Part shown: positions 1 through 7,118 of the stretch, one piece after another
How the letters are laid out: each line of letters begins with the position of its first letter
Position numbering within the stretch: position 1 is the stretch's first letter
NCBI GenBank assembly: GCA_027297085.1
Contig: JAPUIL010000143.1
Location: 1 to 7,917, forward strand
Reading direction: 5' to 3'
Source of the DNA: Verrucomicrobiota bacterium
GTDB lineage: Bacteria; Verrucomicrobiota; Verrucomicrobiia; Opitutales; UBA2995
Length of the DNA stretch: 7,917 nucleotides
Translations under genes and position numbers: made by a program
Notes under the pieces: generated by a model
Database searches by the model: none
What the model saw: the letters and a program-made list of their open reading frames with translations, nothing else
What the model was told of the DNA's origin: nothing

Positions 1-74
1 TGGGCGAAGGCGGATGCTACACCAACGATGTTACCATCGCCCGCGTACGGTTCGAGGCCAGAGCTACTGGCTAG
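1..74 (+). CDS. 3' end of an unidentified protein-coding gene (partial)
   Basis: The frame read from base 3 gives about 23 residues and ends at TAG (72-74). The protein includes CYTNDVTIARVRFEA. Its codons look coding: third positions are mostly C, and G-initial codons such as GGC, GAA, GAT, GTT, GCC and GAG are frequent. The gene begins outside the window and too little is visible to name a family. It converges on tsaD. A plausible continuation exists in another frame just downstream, so the stop at 72 could be a frameshift product rather than the natural end. Treat this as a likely C-terminus of unknown function. Confidence 0.35.
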   Translation, partial: GEGGCYTNDVTIARVRFEARATG

Positions 75-186
75 GTCTTCTCTGTCGGACTCTTTCATTC
101 CTTATTCCAAGCCGGTTTATCCCGGCGCTTTCTTTGACCCCATCGAAAGGAAATGGACCGTAGATGCTTATAACGGCCTTAAGTGA
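75..186 (+). pseudogene. Possible +1-frameshifted continuation of the left-edge gene
   Basis: The frame starting at base 1 is open through 183 and ends with TGA at 184-186. Its second half reads like ordinary protein (for example FFDPIERKWTVDAYNGLK at the end), while its first half (1-74) does not. Moving from the frame that stops at 72 into this one needs a single +1 shift somewhere around 55-75. This could be a broken gene, an assembly indel, or chance openness after a true stop. I do not recognise the protein. Confidence 0.2.
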
Positions 187-198
187 GTGCCATTCAAG

Positions 199-363
199 TC
201 AGATCTCATTTTTCAACCGCTGGATGATATCCTCCCCGAATTCCTTCGACCCAACACACCAACCCTCACTGAGCGTACGGAATGCCACAGCCTTACGCTT
301 CGGAACATTCTGACGAATTTGAGAGATATTCTCCGAGCGGCAATTAACTTCAAATCTCTTAGC
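199..363 (-). pseudogene. C-terminal remnant of a possible REP-associated/IS200-like transposase
   Basis: On the minus strand the frame from 363 to the TGA at 201-199 is open for 54 codons. The codon pattern is coding-like (GAA GTT AAT, GCT GTG GCA, GGG GAG GAT). It ends with SEGWCVGSKEFGEDIIQRL. A 'G-W-x-hydrophobic-G-S-x-x-F' segment near the C-terminus recalls small Y1-type (REP-associated tyrosine) transposases common in PVC bacteria; this is recall, not a search result. There is no ATG. A TGA at 366-364 closes the frame upstream, and the catalytic HUH and Tyr parts are absent because that DNA is the intact tsaD 3' end. It is therefore a fragment at best. The plus-strand frame starting with GTG at 187 is the antisense shadow of this stretch. 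Confidence 0.35.
272..299. other. Imperfect hairpin in the convergent region
   Basis: AGCGTACGG (272-280) can pair with CCTTACGCT (291-299) with one internal mismatch around a 10-nt loop. It lies between the left-edge gene and the tsaD stop, where a transcription terminator would be expected. No T-run follows on either strand, so it is not a typical intrinsic terminator. It also falls inside the possible transposase remnant and may be chance. Confidence 0.2.
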
Positions 364-1390
364 TCACTAACTTCCAGCTGGGCTGAATCGATAGGCCGTT
401 TTCATTAGGTACGGTGCCAGCTGGATCGCAGAAAGCAGCAAAGGCGATCATGCCTGCGTTATCCCCGGTTTGGTGTTTTTCAGCAATTAGCAGTGGTAAA
501 TTAGCCTTTTTTGCGGTTTCGAGGAAGGCGTGGCGTAGAGTGCGATTATTTGCCACACCACCAGAAAGCCCCAAACTTTTATATCTACCTCTTTTTAGCA
601 CTGATTTTGTTTTGAGTGACAAGGCATCCACCACTGCCTGCTGATAACTGGCACATAGGTCAGACAGATCAGCATCCAGCTGTTCATCCGATAATTTTTC
701 CAATCGATACCGCAGACTGGTTTTCAGGCCGGAGAAGCTGAATTTCACTTCAGATGATTGAACCATGCCACGGGGGAAATCAAACCGGTCCGGACGGCCT
801 CCTTTGGCGGCCTTTTCAATTAACGGACCTCCTGGATAAGGCATACCGAGTAATTTTGCTCCTTTGTCTAGCGCTTCACCAGCAGCATCGTCTACCGTTT
901 CCCCTAAGATCACCACGTCGTGATCTGTTGTAATTTCAAAAAGAACCGTGTTACCCCCCGAAACAATCAGACCTAAGTGCGGTAACAGCTTTTGGAATTC
1001 TTGGTCGAAGCGGTCAGGTGCCTCGGCATGAAGTGGCAGGAACGGAGAAAATACATGACCACGGAGGTGATTTACTCCCACTAATGGTAAATCCAAAGCC
1101 AGAGACAAACTACGGCCGAGAGCGAGTCCAAGAGCCAGGCAACTAGCCAAACCGGGGCCGGTTGTCACCGCAACGGACGATAGAGCTTCCAAATCCACCT
1201 GAGTTTTTAATTGATTCAACAGCGGCACAAAGGCTTCCAAATGTTCCCTGCTCGCCAGGTCAGGAACAATTCCCCCGTATTTTTGATGAGTTTGAATTTG
1301 AGAATAAACAAGGTCCACCAACAATCCACCAGCCGAATCAAAAACAGCCAGAGCGGATTCGTCGCACGAACTCTCAATTCCCAAAATCAT
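359..1390 (-). CDS. tsaD: tRNA N6-adenosine threonylcarbamoyltransferase TsaD
   Basis: TsaD transfers the threonylcarbamoyl group from threonylcarbamoyl-AMP to A37 of tRNAs that read ANN codons, making t6A. In bacteria it acts in the cytoplasm with TsaB and TsaE. The 343-residue length is normal for the family. The ASKHA fold begins at the extreme N-terminus with MILGIESSCDES. The metal-binding His pair is H108 and H112 in NHLRGH. SGGN lies near 144-147, ETVDDAAGEALDK at 164-176, YPGGP at 185-189, KFSFSGLKTS at 216-225, and GLSGGVANN at 274-282. The C-terminal metal-ligand Asp is in TGDNAGMIA (D310). The ATG at 1390 fits because the family signature begins at residue 2. It is transcribed away from ffh. 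The leader has only a weak AGGG about 13 nt before the start. All expected catalytic residues are present, so it should be functional. Confidence 0.96.
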   Translation of the reverse strand: MILGIESSCDESALAVFDSAGGLLVDLVYSQIQTHQKYGGIVPDLASREHLEAFVPLLNQLKTQVDLEALSSVAVTTGPGLASCLALGLALGRSLSLALDLPLVGVNHLRGHVFSPFLPLHAEAPDRFDQEFQKLLPHLGLIVSGGNTVLFEITTDHDVVILGETVDDAAGEALDKGAKLLGMPYPGGPLIEKAAKGGRPDRFDFPRGMVQSSEVKFSFSGLKTSLRYRLEKLSDEQLDADLSDLCASYQQAVVDALSLKTKSVLKRGRYKSLGLSGGVANNRTLRHAFLETAKKANLPLLIAEKHQTGDNAGMIAFAAFCDPAGTVPNENGLSIQPSWKLVS

Positions 1391-1515
1391 ACCCGAACCA
1401 TTGCCCTGGTTGACGGACGATCAATGAAAAAACGAAACCGAATTCTTTTTGCCCGAAATAAATTGTAACGCCCGATTCGATTCTCTTAAGTCCAGCCTTT
1501 TGCCCATTTCCCAAC
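1391..1515. promoter_or_regulatory. Divergent tsaD/ffh intergenic region with a weak tsaD -10 candidate
   Basis: This 125-bp spacer must hold the starts of transcription for both divergent genes. On the minus strand TACAAT (1467-1462) matches TATAAT at five of six positions and would give tsaD a leader of roughly 65 nt. No good -35 lies at normal spacing. A TGGACT is present but 21 bp away. On the plus strand I see no convincing sigma-70 pair for ffh. TTGACG at 1410-1415 has no partner -10 at 16-18 bp. No operator-like palindrome was seen. The regional role is well supported by the gene layout; the specific boxes are not. Confidence 0.35.
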
Positions 1516-2877
1516 ATGTTCGATAATCTGACCGAAAGAATTGGAAAGACCATCCGCAACCTCCGCGGAGTAGGAAAACTTTCCGAAGATAACATGGCTG
1601 AAGCTCTTAAGGAGGTTCGTATCGCCCTACTCTCGGCGGATGTTCACTTCAAGGTAGCCCGCCAATTTGTAGAGCAAGTCAGAGAAGCCTGCATGGGCCA
1701 GGAGGTGTTGACTTCCATAACGCCCGGCCAGCAAATAGTTAAAATAATCAACGACGAGCTGGTTAAGCTTCTGGGTGAAGGAACATCCGGATTGTCCGAA
1801 AGCAGGCCCCTCAAAATCATGATGATCGGTCTCCACGGTGGGGGAAAAACCACTTCATCTGCTAAGCTGGCCAGGCATCTGAAAAAGCGTGGCATAAAAC
1901 CGTTGTTGGTCGGTTGCGATGTATATCGACCAGCTGCTATCGACCAACTAGAAACGCTCGCCCAACAGGAAGAGGTCCTCTTTTTCGCAGACCGTAATTC
2001 CAAGGATGTTCCATCCATTGGCAAAAAAGCTCTCAAATACGGACAGAACGAACAAGCGGGAGTTATTATCTTCGATACAGCAGGTCGTTTACAAATCGAC
2101 CAGGATCTGGTGGGTGAACTCAAACGCCTGCACGACACTATTCGTCCTGACGAAGTGCTACTGGTTGCTGATTCCGCCCTCGGCCAAGAAGCTGTGAATG
2201 TGGCCAGTCATTTTCACGAAGAAGTTGGTCTAACCGGAATCATCCTCACCAAGCTCGATGGGGATGCTCGCGGTGGAGCTGCACTCTCCATGAAGTCTAT
2301 TACGCAAGTGCCCATCAAATTTGCCGGTACAGGTGAGAAGATGGACGACTTCGAAGTTTTTCATCCCGACCGCATGGCGGGCCGAATCCTCGGCATGGGC
2401 GACGTGGTCAGTCTGGTTGAGCAAGCTCATGATAAAATCGACCAGGACGAAGCAGAACGGATGGCGGAGAGAATGCGCCGTGCTGAATTCGACCTCAATG
2501 ATTTCCTCTCCCAAATTCGCCAGGTCAAGAAACTGGGGCCACTCGATAAGGTCATGGGTATGATGCCCGGCATGAGCGATGTCCAGGTTGGCGACAAAGA
2601 AACCAGACAGATGGGCCAAACGGAGGCTATTATTCTATCAATGACTCCGTTTGAGCGCACCAAGCCAGGCATCATAAACGGAAGTCGAAGGGTTCGCATA
2701 GCCAATGGCTCCGGGACCAAAATCTCCGACGTGAATCAATTGCTCAAGCAATACAATCAAATGAAAAAAATGATGAAGATGATGCGCGGAGGCAATATGA
2801 AGCGCCTTCAAAAGATGATGGGCAAGAAAGGCGGCGGCAGGGGAGGCTTCCCAGGCGGCATGCCCGGCCGTTTCTAA
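1516..2877 (+). CDS. ffh: Signal recognition particle protein Ffh
   Basis: Ffh is the GTPase of the bacterial signal recognition particle. It binds 4.5S/SRP RNA and nascent hydrophobic signal sequences and docks with the receptor FtsY at the membrane. The 453 residues are full length. The N-terminal helical bundle is about residues 1-90. The G domain follows, with G1 GLHGGGKT (105-112), G2 DVYRPAA (135-141), G3 DTAGR (187-191), G4 [10 protein letters not shown] (245-254) and G5 GTGEK (271-275). The methionine-rich M domain is about 320-435, with [14 protein letters not shown] (340-353) and the RNA-binding segment [13 protein letters not shown] (389-401). The tail is Gly-rich. Position 106-108 reads L-H-G where many Ffh proteins have L-Q-G, and ADSALGQ (218-224) replaces the common DAMTGQ; both look like lineage variants. 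No Shine-Dalgarno site precedes the ATG, but the protein begins exactly where the family does. The HAD gene follows 31 bp downstream and may be co-transcribed. Confidence 0.97.
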   Translation: MFDNLTERIGKTIRNLRGVGKLSEDNMAEALKEVRIALLSADVHFKVARQFVEQVREACMGQEVLTSITPGQQIVKIINDELVKLLGEGTSGLSESRPLKIMMIGLHGGGKTTSSAKLARHLKKRGIKPLLVGCDVYRPAAIDQLETLAQQEEVLFFADRNSKDVPSIGKKALKYGQNEQAGVIIFDTAGRLQIDQDLVGELKRLHDTIRPDEVLLVADSALGQEAVNVASHFHEEVGLTGIILTKLDGDARGGAALSMKSITQVPIKFAGTGEKMDDFEVFHPDRMAGRILGMGDVVSLVEQAHDKIDQDEAERMAERMRRAEFDLNDFLSQIRQVKKLGPLDKVMGMMPGMSDVQVGDKETRQMGQTEAIILSMTPFERTKPGIINGSRRVRIANGSGTKISDVNQLLKQYNQMKKMMKMMRGGNMKRLQKMMGKKGGGRGGFPGGMPGRF

Positions 2878-2908
2878 CTAATCAAAAAACACACCGTCAC
2901 CTTATGAA

Positions 2909-3601
2909 ATGATCATGACTCTCATCCTCCTCGATATCGACGGTACTCTGGTAGACTCCTTAGATCTAGAAAATAAGTACTTTCCGCAATCCGTTTGTGA
3001 AGGCCTTGGCTTAGCCAAAATTAAAACCAATTGGGACTCTTTTACTAATCCGACCGATAGTGGTATTGTCCGCGAAATCATGCGTGAAGAGTTGGGAAAG
3101 CTGTGCCACCCGGAAGATGTCGAGCGTTGCCGCTCAAAGTTTATCGAGTTGTTGACCGGCCACATAGAACGGGATCCACGTGCGTTTAAGCCGATTCCCG
3201 GAGCCCTCGAATTTATTGATTACCTGCAAAATCACGAACACTATCAATTTGCGGTTGCGACCGCCGGTTGGAGATTTACCGCGGAGCTAAAACTGGCTGT
3301 AGCCGGATTCGATTATGATGATTGGATTTTGTATTCATGTTGTGACTACGAATACAAAAAAGAAGCCATGAAGGCAGCCCATATGGAAGCGAGGCAGAAA
3401 TATGGCTCCGATTTCGACAGGGTTCTCTGTATCGGCGATTCTCGAAGTGACCTGCGTTTTTCCAATGAACTGGGGTTTGAATTCCTCGGCCGGGGCGAGT
3501 TGTATTCCGAATCCAACGTATGGGGCGTGGAAGGAATCAAGGATTTTACCGATCTACGCCTGGTGGAAGGCAAAATTCATCGAGCAACACAAGTGCCATG
3601 A
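2909..3601 (+). CDS. HAD-superfamily phosphatase (phosphoglycolate phosphatase-like)
   Basis: This 230-residue soluble protein has the four haloacid dehalogenase motifs. Motif I is LLDIDGTLVDS with nucleophile D9 and acid/base D11. Motif II is VATAGW with T118. The motif III lysine is K150 or K151 in YKKEAMKA. Motif IV is IGDSRSD with D177 and D181. The roughly 100 residues between motifs I and II form a helical C1-type cap, as in phosphoglycolate and pyrophosphate phosphatases. It should hydrolyse a small phosphorylated metabolite with Mg2+. The substrate cannot be read from the sequence, and I see no basis for calling it Gph or a nucleotidase. Starts at 2909 (MIMTLILL) and 2915 (MTLILLD) are both possible; neither has a Shine-Dalgarno site. 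An overlapping two-codon ATG-AAA-TGA lies at 2904-2912. The gene lies between ffh and the purine genes, in the same direction. Confidence 0.85.
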   Translation: MIMTLILLDIDGTLVDSLDLENKYFPQSVCEGLGLAKIKTNWDSFTNPTDSGIVREIMREELGKLCHPEDVERCRSKFIELLTGHIERDPRAFKPIPGALEFIDYLQNHEHYQFAVATAGWRFTAELKLAVAGFDYDDWILYSCCDYEYKKEAMKAAHMEARQKYGSDFDRVLCIGDSRSDLRFSNELGFEFLGRGELYSESNVWGVEGIKDFTDLRLVEGKIHRATQVP

Positions 3602-3735
3602 ATCCGGAAATCAGGGCTGAAAGGATGGATGCCAATAAAACTGAAACAAAGTTAAACATCTGCCTTGCACTGGAGAAACCTTTTTGGAATATGACTTCTT
3701 TTACTCGTCCCACCCACTACTTAAGCCTGTTCTAA
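3598..3735 (+). CDS. Candidate 45-residue small ORF in the HAD-purL gap
   Basis: An ATG at 3598 overlaps the HAD stop codon as ATGA. The frame stays open for 45 codons, to TAA at 3733-3735, which directly abuts the purL ATG. The product (MNPEIRAERMDANKTETK...) matches no family I recognise. It has no signal peptide or clear membrane segment and ends in THYLSLF. It is not PurS: it is too short and lacks that family's character. The frame is the same as purL, so a single TAA separates the two. In favour are the coupled start and the exact fit to the gap. Against it, an open stretch of this length is not rare by chance, and the gap could simply hold the purL promoter, although I could not identify convincing -35/-10 boxes. 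Confidence 0.22.
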   Translation: MNPEIRAERMDANKTETKLNICLALEKPFWNMTSFTRPTHYLSLF

Positions 3736-6075
3736 ATGTCTCAAAAAGACGAGCACCTGGACTTCAATAACCTATCATACGACCAGATTCAGCAGCTCTT
3801 GCGAGACTACAATCTCGCCCTGACGCCAGAGGAAGCGCTGAAGATTCAAAACGAAATTCTGGGGCGCCCCCCTACCCTCGCTGAATGCGTTCTCTGGTCA
3901 ATTCAAGGCTCTGAACACTGTTCCTATAAGAGTAGCCGCCAACACCTGAATGCTTTTGTCACCGATGGACCCAACGTAATTTTGGGACCCAAAGAAGACG
4001 CCGGTATTGTGGAGGTTGCGGTGGACGGCACTGGAAAGCGATACGGCATAGCCCTTTCGCATGAATCACACAACCATCCCAGCCAGATAGTGCCCTACGA
4101 AGGCGCCGCTACTGGAGTTGGCGGAAATGTCCGCGACGTTTGCTGCATGGGCGCCAAAGTGATAGCAGTGGGCGACGCCCTGCGGTTTGGCGATATCAAG
4201 CTGGCTAAATCCAAGTGGATTCACGAAGGGGTGGTTGCCGGTATAGCCGGATACGGAAACCCGTTAGGTATACCCAATGTTTGCGGAGATCTTTACTATC
4301 ATCCTGGTTACAATGACAACTGCCTGGTCACGGTCCTGACACTAGGAGCCTTATGCGAGGATGACATCATTCACTCTTACGCTCCAGCAGATGCCGAGGG
4401 TTATGACCTCATTCTGATCGGAAAGCCAACTGACAACAGTGGTTTTGGCGGCGCCTCCTTTGCCTCTCTGGAATTAGAGGAAGAGGAGAAAGAAAAAAAC
4501 AAGGGCGCAGTACAGGACCCTAACGCATTTCTCGAACGCCATATCCTGAAATCAACCTACGAACTCTGCAAAATACTTAAAGCCAAAGGACTCATCGACA
4601 AAGTTGGTTTCAAAGATTTGGGAGCTGGCGGCATCGCTTGTGCCAGCATCGAGATAGCCGATGGCGCTGGTTATGGGGCAGATGTATTTCTGGACGACGT
4701 TCATCTGGGCATGGACAACCTGCCTCCTGCCGTAGTCCTCTGCTCGGAGACTCAAGAGCGGTTCATGTGGGCTACATCTCCGGAAGTGACGCCGCTCATC
4801 CTTGAACACTATAATAAAACCTTTGATTTCCCGAATATCTCGGAAGGAGCTGCCGCCTGTGTAGTTGGCAAGATCAGGGGTGATGGCCAATACCGAGTAA
4901 CGTATCGTGGAGAAACGCTTGTTGAGGCCAGAGCCAAGGATGTCACGGAAGGTTTGGTCTACGATCGACCCCACTCTTACGAGAAGCCCGCATTATCGGA
5001 ACCTGACCTGCCAGAACCCAATGATTACGCACAAGTGCTGCTTGATCTTCTAGCTCACGAAAATATTGCTTCGCGTGCAGCTATTTTTGAGACCTACGAC
5101 AAACAGGTGCAGGGAAACACGGTCGTCGAAGCAGGTAAAGCCGACGCCGGCGTCTTAAAACCATTTCAAGGCGAGGAGTATCCTGAAGAAATCCGCAAAA
5201 CCGGAATTGCGGTCACCATGGACCAAAACCCCCGTTATGGATTGATCGATGCGCGGCAAGGAGCTATCAATGCGGTAGTGGAAGCATTTCGCAATGTTGC
5301 GGCAGTTGGCGGATCGCCTCAAGCGGTTACAGATTGTCTTTGCTTTGGCAACCCCGAGAAGGAAAGCCAAATGGGTATTTTCGTCGCGAGTGTTCAAGGC
5401 GTGGCAGATGCCTGTAAAGCTATAGACTTGAAGGAACACCCGGGATCACCCGTTCCCATTGTCGCCGGTAATGTGTCATTCTATAACGAATCCAAGGCCG
5501 GTAGTATCCCGGCCAGCCCGGTGATTGGCTGTGTGGGGAAATTGCCCGATGTTTCAAAAGCGATAACCGCATCCTTTAAACAAGCTGACTCCGAGCTCAT
5601 CCTGGTCGGCGATCGGAAAAATGAATTAGGTGGATCCGTCTACTACGATCTGCATGATGAGCTGGGTGCCAATGTGCCTAATCCCGGCCTCGACGAAGTT
5701 CAGGCTCAACTTTACTCGGTAATCGACCTGATCGACGCTGGCCTGGTAGCTGCTTCCCACGATATTTCCGATGGCGGTCTCGCCGTAGCCATAGCCGAAA
5801 TGAGTTTCGAAAACCAAATCGGATGTGAAGTCAGCATCGAATCAGATTTGCCATTATCTCCTATATTATTTTCCGAGACCGGAGGCTTTATCTTGGAAAT
5901 TTCTTCCACTCATTTATCTGATGCGCTTACTCTGCTCAATGAGCGAAACCTGGCGTACCAACGCATTGGCACTACTACTTCAACTCAACGACTAAAAATC
6001 CAAAATGCAATAGACCTAGACCTGACCCAGGCAAAAGAACGCTGGGAAAACGGATTACGCGAAAAATTATTATGA
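3736..6075 (+). CDS. purL: Phosphoribosylformylglycinamidine synthase subunit PurL (short form)
   Basis: PurL is the ATP-dependent synthetase subunit of FGAM synthase. It converts FGAR to FGAM with ammonia supplied by PurQ, in de novo purine synthesis. At 779 residues it is the short, multi-subunit type, somewhat longer than the usual 600-750. Visible motifs are GSEHCSYKSSR (58-68, with H61 and Y64), SHESHNHPS (108-116), YEGAATGVGGNVRD (121-134), GGASFAS (238-244), GFKDLGAGG (291-299) and SETQER (337-342). The second pseudo-repeat has YDKQVQGNTV (454-463), GNVSFYNE (578-585), SHDISDGGLAVAIAEM (674-689) and SETGG (713-717). The two AIRS-like halves join near 410-435. A stretch rich in Glu and Lys (246-256) is probably a surface loop. 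The start is fixed because TAA directly precedes the ATG in frame. There is no Shine-Dalgarno site. It overlaps purM by ATGA. Confidence 0.96.
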   Translation: MSQKDEHLDFNNLSYDQIQQLLRDYNLALTPEEALKIQNEILGRPPTLAECVLWSIQGSEHCSYKSSRQHLNAFVTDGPNVILGPKEDAGIVEVAVDGTGKRYGIALSHESHNHPSQIVPYEGAATGVGGNVRDVCCMGAKVIAVGDALRFGDIKLAKSKWIHEGVVAGIAGYGNPLGIPNVCGDLYYHPGYNDNCLVTVLTLGALCEDDIIHSYAPADAEGYDLILIGKPTDNSGFGGASFASLELEEEEKEKNKGAVQDPNAFLERHILKSTYELCKILKAKGLIDKVGFKDLGAGGIACASIEIADGAGYGADVFLDDVHLGMDNLPPAVVLCSETQERFMWATSPEVTPLILEHYNKTFDFPNISEGAAACVVGKIRGDGQYRVTYRGETLVEARAKDVTEGLVYDRPHSYEKPALSEPDLPEPNDYAQVLLDLLAHENIASRAAIFETYDKQVQGNTVVEAGKADAGVLKPFQGEEYPEEIRKTGIAVTMDQNPRYGLIDARQGAINAVVEAFRNVAAVGGSPQAVTDCLCFGNPEKESQMGIFVASVQGVADACKAIDLKEHPGSPVPIVAGNVSFYNESKAGSIPASPVIGCVGKLPDVSKAITASFKQADSELILVGDRKNELGGSVYYDLHDELGANVPNPGLDEVQAQLYSVIDLIDAGLVAASHDISDGGLAVAIAEMSFENQIGCEVSIESDLPLSPILFSETGGFILEISSTHLSDALTLLNERNLAYQRIGTTTSTQRLKIQNAIDLDLTQAKERWENGLREKLL

Positions 6076-7118
6076 GCAAAATTGATTACAAATCTGCCGG
6101 TGTAGACATCGATGCCGGAAATGATGCGGTCGAACGCATTAGACACCACGTCAAAGGCACCTTTTCGAAACATGTGCTTACCGGCTTGGGCAGCTTCGGT
6201 TCTATGTTCGATCTCACCGATCTCATCAAGGGCTACGAACATCCGGTGATGATTCAGAGTATCGACGGAGTCGGCACTAAGGTCACGGTTGGCAAAATGG
6301 CGGGCAAGTTTTATGGACTCGGTATTGATGTGGTCAGTGCCACCAGCAACGACATAATAGTCCACGGCGCAACCCCGCTCACCTTTCTTGACTATGTAGC
6401 CAATCAGAAGTTGGTCCCTGAAATCGTGGAAGAGATAGTTCGAGGTATGGCCGATACCTGTAAAGAAAACGGAATCTCCCTGGTTGGAGGTGAAACGGCA
6501 GAAATGCCTGGTACTTACCAGCTGCACGAACATGATATTGTAGGCTGTGTAACGGGCCTGGTTGAGAAGGACAAACTCATCAATGGCTCCACTATCCAAG
6601 CAGGTGATTGCATCATCGGTCTGGCTTCCTCCGGTCTTCAAACCAATGGTTACTCACTGGCTCGCAAAGTCTTTTTTGAGATAGGTGGCTATACAACTGA
6701 GAGCAATATTTCAGAACTCGGAACCACAGTGGGTGACGCCCTTCTAAGACCACACGTTAATTACAAGCTTCCGGTCTTTTCTTTGCTCGAGTCAGATGTT
6801 GTTGTGCATGGCATGGCTCACCTTACGGGCGGAGGATTTATCGAGAATGTGCCACGTGTCCTGCCCAACAATTGCCGAGCTGAGATAGACATCCGTTCCT
6901 GGCCAAATCTCCCGGTGTTTGAGTTGATACAAAAAATCGGTAGGATCGACATTCACGAGATGTATCGGACATTTAATATGGGAATCGGGTTTATATTCGT
7001 GGTGCGAGAAAGCGATAAAGACGCGGCAATGAAAGTCTTGAGCCAGTTTACGGATATTCCGGCATATGAGATTGGAAAGATAATCGAAGGCCCCTGTGAC
7101 GTGCATTTACACAAATGA
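6072..7118 (+). CDS. purM: Phosphoribosylformylglycinamidine cyclo-ligase (AIR synthetase) PurM
   Basis: PurM closes the imidazole ring, turning FGAM into AIR with ATP, the step directly after PurL/PurQ. It is cytoplasmic and normally a dimer. The 348 residues are full length. Motifs in order are the N-terminal YKSAGVDIDAGN (6-17), SIDGVGTK (63-70) of the ATP-binding loop, SNDIIVHGATPLTFLDYVA (92-110), LVGGETAEMPGTY (137-149), ASSGLQTNGYSL (185-196), AHLTGGGFIENVPRVLP (249-265) and FNMGIGF (301-307). The ATG overlaps the purL stop as ATGA and the gene's own TGA overlaps the purQ ATG the same way. Translation of the three is therefore probably coupled, which suits subunits and consecutive enzymes needed in proportion. 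No independent Shine-Dalgarno site precedes the start. Confidence 0.97.
   Translation: MSKIDYKSAGVDIDAGNDAVERIRHHVKGTFSKHVLTGLGSFGSMFDLTDLIKGYEHPVMIQSIDGVGTKVTVGKMAGKFYGLGIDVVSATSNDIIVHGATPLTFLDYVANQKLVPEIVEEIVRGMADTCKENGISLVGGETAEMPGTYQLHEHDIVGCVTGLVEKDKLINGSTIQAGDCIIGLASSGLQTNGYSLARKVFFEIGGYTTESNISELGTTVGDALLRPHVNYKLPVFSLLESDVVVHGMAHLTGGGFIENVPRVLPNNCRAEIDIRSWPNLPVFELIQKIGRIDIHEMYRTFNMGIGFIFVVRESDKDAAMKVLSQFTDIPAYEIGKIIEGPCDVHLHK

Noticed and set aside
187..408. Plus-strand frame starting at GTG 187 and running into tsaD
   Set aside because: Its codons look less coding than the opposite strand, it runs antisense into the tsaD 3' end, and the minus-strand remnant explains the openness.
1410..1415. 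TTGACG as a -35 box for ffh
   Set aside because: No -10-like sequence lies 16-18 bp downstream; the nearest AT-rich candidate is more than 40 bp away.
1162..1468. Two overlapping plus-strand frames over the tsaD 5' end
   Set aside because: They are antisense to the conserved TsaD N-terminus and their products are low-quality (Gln, Asn and Pro rich, no motif).
1644..2138. 164-residue minus-strand frame inside ffh
   Set aside because: It is antisense to the conserved GTPase domain and rich in Ser, Pro and Arg, as shadows of G/C-biased codons usually are.
2230..2720. Two minus-strand frames of 129 and 97 residues in the 3' half of ffh
   Set aside because: Both are antisense to the conserved end of the G domain and the M domain, with no family resemblance.
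3602..3735. purL promoter, purine riboswitch or terminator in the gap
   Set aside because: TTGCAC at 3665 has no good -10 at proper spacing, and I found no stable hairpin, T-run or riboswitch-like core in the 134 bp.
5985..6641. 218-residue open frame on the minus strand across the purL/purM junction
   Set aside because: It is fully antisense to two well-supported genes, has no recognisable domain, and its openness follows from the codon bias of the sense genes.
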